DNA of 7,081 nt from Bacteroidaceae bacterium (GTDB lineage: Bacteria > Bacteroidota > Bacteroidia > Bacteroidales > Bacteroidaceae): NCBI GenBank assembly GCA_016302435.1, contig JAEDNQ010000116.1, forward strand, positions 1 through 7,081. The letters are read 5' to 3'. Positions 3,841-7,081 of this stretch are shown one piece after another. The notes beneath the pieces are model-generated. The model searched no databases, was not told where the DNA came from, and saw only the letters and a list, made by a program, of their open reading frames with translations. Every line of letters starts with the position of its first letter. Position 1 is the first letter of the stretch. A program made the translations under genes and the position numbers.

Positions 3841-6366
3841 ATGAAACTTTTGGAATCTGAAAAGTCAATCTTCGACTTTGATTGTGACAAGAAACATTCT
3901 GCCGACTACACCTTCGATGACATCACTGTAGAGATAAACGGCACCAAACTCACTGATAATCCCGACGATGCACATGTATACTGCAGTTCCTATTTCGACT
4001 TCAACGTCATTGTGGACAGCCTGAAGGAACAAGATGATGAAACAGAGAACGACATAACACTCTCCCTCACTTATGTCGATACCGGTGAGGAAGTGTTCTC
4101 CGAGTCATACCATCCAGAGTTCTATGGCGACTGCTGGGAAGTAAGCATCAACGACAGCGTGCATGAATTGCAGGACGGCCGCTATCTGCTCACGCTCAAC
4201 AATGCCGTCCCCTCAACCTTCAGCGGACTGCACCACGACGGCAGCAGCAAGTATTCTTTGGCCTTCTCCATTCTTCCCTGCGCCAAGGATATGGTGCATG
4301 CCATGCCTATAGCAGCCAGCCTGAAGTTCTTGCGCCAGAAGGAGGACGGCGACAAGTTGATGGTGGAGATGAGGTTCGACGAGGAGGTCACCAGCAGAGA
4401 CCGCTACGAGGTAGCTTGTTTTGACCAGACCCTCGTGCCCATGGGCAATGCCGTTATGAGCACGGGAGACAACAACAGGAGTCATAAGGTATCCGCTAAG
4501 ATAGAGACGACACGCCAGTGGCTCGACTGCGCCTACATATTGTATATATATCACAATGACTGTCCCTACCTCCGCTCCACCTTCACCCTGAATGCCGACG
4601 GTAAGTCGGCTCCACTCCATGTGGAGCGACTTGCTCCTTCCAGCTTGGAGTATTTGTTTGCCAACAGATGCAAGCGCGACACCTCCTTGTCAACACTGTG
4701 TGAAGTGGAGGGATGCCTGCATATCAAGCGGAAGGCCTTCCAGTGCTTGCAGGCTTCGAGCCACGACCTTTTCAGGATGAAGTACCGAGTGGCAGATATA
4801 AAGCTAAGCGGCTCATATATCTTCTATGGCAAGGGGACAAACCGTGAGAGAGAGGTCGTCAAGGCCTTTGTAGACGCATCTTTCCACAATCATTCTGCCG
4901 TATTCGTCGACATAGACTCCATCGCCTCGTCCTATTCTGTCACCGACCCCATTGAGGCTGCCGACACTTGCTTCGACACGAGCCGTGAGATTGCCATCAT
5001 CCGCAATGCCGACAGTCTTCTATGGGACAGAGGACGTGCTGTGGCCAAGGTGTTGGAGAAGAAGATGGGGCAGAAGGAGCCGCCCATGTTGGTCTTCCAT
5101 GCCACACGTGCGGAGATAGAGCGGCTTGAGACTGCTTTCCCCACACTCTTTGCCTATATACCAGATGAGAACAGGATTGAGTTTGAGACTCTTACGGCCG
5201 ACGATGCCATACGCGGCATAGAGCGAGCCTTGCATGACCGCGACCTCCGCCTGTCCTCCAATGCTGCCAGATTTGTCCGTCAAGGCATAGAGCACCGTCT
5301 GGCCGACGGCACGCTGAGCAGCATAGACATGGAGTGGTGTGCCGACTTCGTCTCCAAGAGTCTCTTGCCCCGCTTCCGCCAGAGGATGTATGATAGCATG
5401 AACACCGAAGAGTGTGAGTCTAAGGATTTCCTCACTACAGTCAAGTCGGGCGACATTGACTGGCAGACGGTCACTGGCAAGGCGACCCTCGATGACTGCC
5501 TCGCTGAGATAAACGCCATGACAGGACTCACGTCGGTCAAGCAGTCGCTGAGCACCATAGCCATAAAGGCGCGCTTTGATGTCATGAGGCTCAGAGGTGG
5601 CAGCGGCAGAGCCGACAGGGGAGTGCACCACATGGTCTTCACAGGCAATCCTGGCACAGGAAAGACTACTGTGGCAAAGAAGGTGGGCAAGATCTTCCGT
5701 TCGCTTGGCCTTCTGAGCAAGGGGGAGGTTGTCGTGACCGACCGCTCGCAGCTTGTCGGCCGTTTCATTGGTCAGACAGAGGAGAATGTGCGCAATGTGC
5801 TTCGCCAGGCACAGGGCAATGTGCTCTTCATCGATGAGGCCTATACCCTTTGCGACACCACGACAGACCGAAAAGACTTCGGCTACCGCGTGCTGGAATG
5901 CCTTCTGACAGTCCTCACGCAGAAGTCGCCCGACATGGTGATCATCATGGCTGGGTATGAGAAGGAGATGGACAGGATGATGGATGCCAATCAAGGGCTC
6001 AGGGGACGCTTCCCCTACCATGTCCGCTTTGACGACTACTCAGCCGCCGAACTCTACGAGATAGGCCGAGATTATATGTCCTCCTATGACCTCACCCTCA
6101 CGGATGAAGCCGCTAACAGTCTGAAGTCCTACATTGAGGTTCGCACGGCACAGCGTACGCGCAACTTCAGCAATGCGCGCTGGATAGAGCAGTTCGTCGA
6201 CAATGCCCTTATCCCTGTCGTCACCACTCGCTTGCTGGCCAACACCTCATCTGCTTCCTCTTCTGTTGACCATCCCCTCGTTTTGCCAGCCGACATCTCT
6301 GCTGCAGCAGGTATGATGCCGGAGGAGGCCAAAAAACAAAGCATAGGTTTTACGTTTCGCGCGTAA
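3841..6366 (+). CDS. CbxX/CfqX-type AAA+ ATPase with degenerate first AAA module
   Basis: This 841-residue protein has no signal peptide and is predicted cytoplasmic. The C-terminal AAA module (about 545-800) is intact: Walker A GNPGTGKT 602-609, Walker B VLFIDEA 661-667, sensor-1 region IIMAGY 701-706, arginine-finger region GLRGRF 719-724 and sensor-2 Arg780 (SNARW). This matches the CbxX/CfqX (SpoVK, Rubisco activase-like, EccA-like) group, whose members remodel other proteins using ATP. A second module at about 278-495 aligns with it by eye (GCLHIKRKA before YGKGTNRE 329-336; IIRNAD 386-391; FHATRAEIERL 419-429) but lacks the Walker A Lys-Thr and Walker B Asp-Glu, so it should not hydrolyse ATP. 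Residues 1-275 are acidic and predominantly beta, perhaps two sandwich domains that recognise the client; not recognised. Typical CbxX is about 300 residues. The start is supported by the promoter 30 bp upstream. The stop lies inside the downstream terminator. The client is unknown. Confidence 0.88.
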   Translation: MKLLESEKSIFDFDCDKKHSADYTFDDITVEINGTKLTDNPDDAHVYCSSYFDFNVIVDSLKEQDDETENDITLSLTYVDTGEEVFSESYHPEFYGDCWEVSINDSVHELQDGRYLLTLNNAVPSTFSGLHHDGSSKYSLAFSILPCAKDMVHAMPIAASLKFLRQKEDGDKLMVEMRFDEEVTSRDRYEVACFDQTLVPMGNAVMSTGDNNRSHKVSAKIETTRQWLDCAYILYIYHNDCPYLRSTFTLNADGKSAPLHVERLAPSSLEYLFANRCKRDTSLSTLCEVEGCLHIKRKAFQCLQASSHDLFRMKYRVADIKLSGSYIFYGKGTNREREVVKAFVDASFHNHSAVFVDIDSIASSYSVTDPIEAADTCFDTSREIAIIRNADSLLWDRGRAVAKVLEKKMGQKEPPMLVFHATRAEIERLETAFPTLFAYIPDENRIEFETLTADDAIRGIERALHDRDLRLSSNAARFVRQGIEHRLADGTLSSIDMEWCADFVSKSLLPRFRQRMYDSMNTEECESKDFLTTVKSGDIDWQTVTGKATLDDCLAEINAMTGLTSVKQSLSTIAIKARFDVMRLRGGSGRADRGVHHMVFTGNPGTGKTTVAKKVGKIFRSLGLLSKGEVVVTDRSQLVGRFIGQTEENVRNVLRQAQGNVLFIDEAYTLCDTTTDRKDFGYRVLECLLTVLTQKSPDMVIIMAGYEKEMDRMMDANQGLRGRFPYHVRFDDYSAAELYEIGRDYMSSYDLTLTDEAANSLKSYIEVRTAQRTRNFSNARWIEQFVDNALIPVVTTRLLANTSSASSSVDHPLVLPADISAAAGMMPEEAKKQSIGFTFRA

Positions 6367-6382
6367 ACCTATGCTTTTTTTT
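6331..6382. terminator. Bidirectional intrinsic terminator overlapping the ATPase 3' end
   Basis: AAAGCATAGGTTT (6338-6350) pairs perfectly with AAACCTATGCTTT (6365-6377). After one bulged T (6351), ACG (6352-6354) also pairs with CGT (6362-6364), leaving the loop TTTCGCG. On the plus strand the stem ends in eight T (6375-6382). On the minus strand it is followed by TTTGTTTTTT, the complement of 6331-6340. It therefore suits both converging genes. The ATPase stop codon TAA (6364-6366) is inside the right arm. Confidence 0.9.
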
Positions 6383-6401
6383 GTGTGTGCGTCAAGAGTC
6401 T

Positions 6402-7081
6402 CTACCCCATGTCCAATCTCTCGTCACATTGATCTGCAGCCTCCATCCTGTGTGTGACAAGAATTATCGTCTTGTCTGGTGAGGCCTCAAACAGGCGAGT
6501 GAGGAGTGTCTTCTCCGTGGCGGGATCGAGAGACGAACTTATCTCGTCGAGCAGCAGTATGCTGCCTCCGTGGAGCACGCCTCGTGCTATGGCGAGACGC
6601 TGAGCTTGCCCCTCGCTGAGCTTGACAGCATGCTCGCCTATCTCTGTGTCTATGCCGTTGGGCAGGTCGAGGACAAAGTCGGCGGCTGCTATGTGGAGAG
6701 CGCGCTTTATGTCTGCTTCGTCAGCCGATGGACGTGCAAGGAGCATGTTGGAGCGTATGGTGCCGCTCAGCATGGTGTTGCCCTGAGGGATGTATGTCAT
6801 GTGTGTGCGCATGTCCGCATGGGGGATGATGTAGCCTAAGGTGTCGTACATGCTCACGCTGCCGCTGGTAGGCATGGCCAGACCTGACAGGAGACGGAGG
6901 AGAGTCGTCTTGCCTCTGCCTGTCTCGCCTACGATGGCTGTGGAGGTGCCAGGACGGAAGTCGTGGGAGAAGTCTTGGAGGATAATCTTCGGATAGTCGG
7001 GATAATGGTACGACACGTGGTCAAGGCGGATGCCTATGCTCGATGCTTGTTCTGATGCCGCTTCAGCCTTGGTCGATTGTT
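6402..7081 (-). CDS. ABC transporter nucleotide-binding domain, exporter type (N-terminus outside window)
   Basis: The frame stays open to the window edge at 7081, so the gene begins beyond it. The GTG at 7014-7016 is not the start, because the upstream in-frame residues IRLDHVSYHYP are the usual first strand of an ABC domain, preceded by a polar Ala/Glu/Ser linker. Motifs: Walker A GETGRGKT (6906-6929), Q-loop in TYIPQGNTML (Gln at 6783-6785), signature LSEGQ (6606-6620), Walker B SILLLDE (6543-6563) and H-loop His (6450-6452). All residues needed for ATP hydrolysis are present. PQGNTMLSGTIRSN after the Q-loop is typical of exporters with fused membrane and ATPase domains, so a fused permease is expected off-window. 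The substrate cannot be read here. The protein ends at CDERLDMG soon after the H-loop, shorter than most relatives. It converges on the AAA+ gene and shares its terminator. Confidence 0.9.
   Translation of the reverse strand, partial: QSTKAEAASEQASSIGIRLDHVSYHYPDYPKIILQDFSHDFRPGTSTAIVGETGRGKTTLLRLLSGLAMPTSGSVSMYDTLGYIIPHADMRTHMTYIPQGNTMLSGTIRSNMLLARPSADEADIKRALHIAAADFVLDLPNGIDTEIGEHAVKLSEGQAQRLAIARGVLHGGSILLLDEISSSLDPATEKTLLTRLFEASPDKTIILVTHRMEAADQCDERLDMG

Larger units (their letters stand above)
3438..3842. repeat. Perfect 12-bp inverted repeat bounding the intergenic region
   Basis: ATAACGATAATG at 3438-3449 is the exact reverse complement of CATTATCGTTAT at 3831-3842. The arms are 381 bp apart and enclose a segment with a promoter-like sequence near the right end pointing right. 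The right arm includes the first two bases of the ATPase start codon (3841-3843). No target-site duplication is evident outside the arms, and no transposase or recombinase gene is in the window. Confidence 0.75.

Noticed and set aside
3438..3842. MITE or insertion-sequence remnant
   Set aside because: The 12-bp inverted ends could suggest it, but no target-site duplication is visible outside the arms and no transposase fragment lies inside. It is kept instead as a possible invertible segment.
5020..6021. Long open frame (333 codons) antisense to the AAA+ gene
   Set aside because: It lies wholly opposite a gene with intact catalytic motifs, has no promoter or recognisable domain, and is explained by codon bias of the real gene.
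7014..7016. GTG as the start of the ABC transporter gene
   Set aside because: In-frame upstream residues continue the ABC domain's first strand (IRLDHVSY) and the frame remains open to the window edge.

Overview
The window reads as chromosomal DNA of a Bacteroidota bacterium, most likely order Bacteroidales and close to Prevotella/Segatella. The reasons are a textbook Bacteroidetes promoter (TACCTTTG with a TTG 19 bases upstream), the absence of Shine-Dalgarno sequences before the genes, AT-rich leaders, and protein types common in that group (a secreted S41 protease with a long helical tail, a secreted DUF3108 protein). The genus is an inference; no rRNA or taxonomic marker is present.

Layout. 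Positions 1-566 are non-coding. They hold three directly abutting 23-bp repeats (198-266), a 29-bp promoter-like element (311-339) and the clear promoter of the first operon (about 429-459). A rightward three-gene operon follows: an S41 C-terminal-processing-type protease (567-2234), a 72-residue single-pass membrane protein (2304-2522) and a secreted DUF3108 protein (2571-3371). The gap after the protease gene is almost entirely a telomere-like AACCC(C)TTT repeat whose complementary strand has six G-tracts. All three products are predicted to be exported or membrane-anchored, so the operon looks like an envelope or periplasm unit.

Positions 3372-3840 are a 469-bp gene-free region rich in hairpins and palindromes. 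It contains a second copy of the 29-bp promoter-like element just before the next gene and is bounded by a perfect 12-bp inverted repeat whose right arm runs into the start codon of that gene. The gene (3841-6366) encodes an 841-residue cytoplasmic AAA+ ATPase of the CbxX/CfqX (SpoVK-like) type: an unrecognised beta-rich N-terminal half, a degenerate AAA module without catalytic residues, and an intact AAA module.

A strong bidirectional terminator (6331-6382), which includes the last codons and stop of the ATPase gene, separates it from a convergent leftward gene (6402 to beyond 7081). That gene encodes the nucleotide-binding domain of an exporter-type ABC transporter; its N-terminal part lies outside the window.

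The most interesting material is regulatory: a candidate invertible or structurally controlled promoter region in front of the ATPase, a motif shared by two intergenic regions, and two different tandem repeats. No CRISPR array, transposase, recombinase, tRNA or rRNA was seen.
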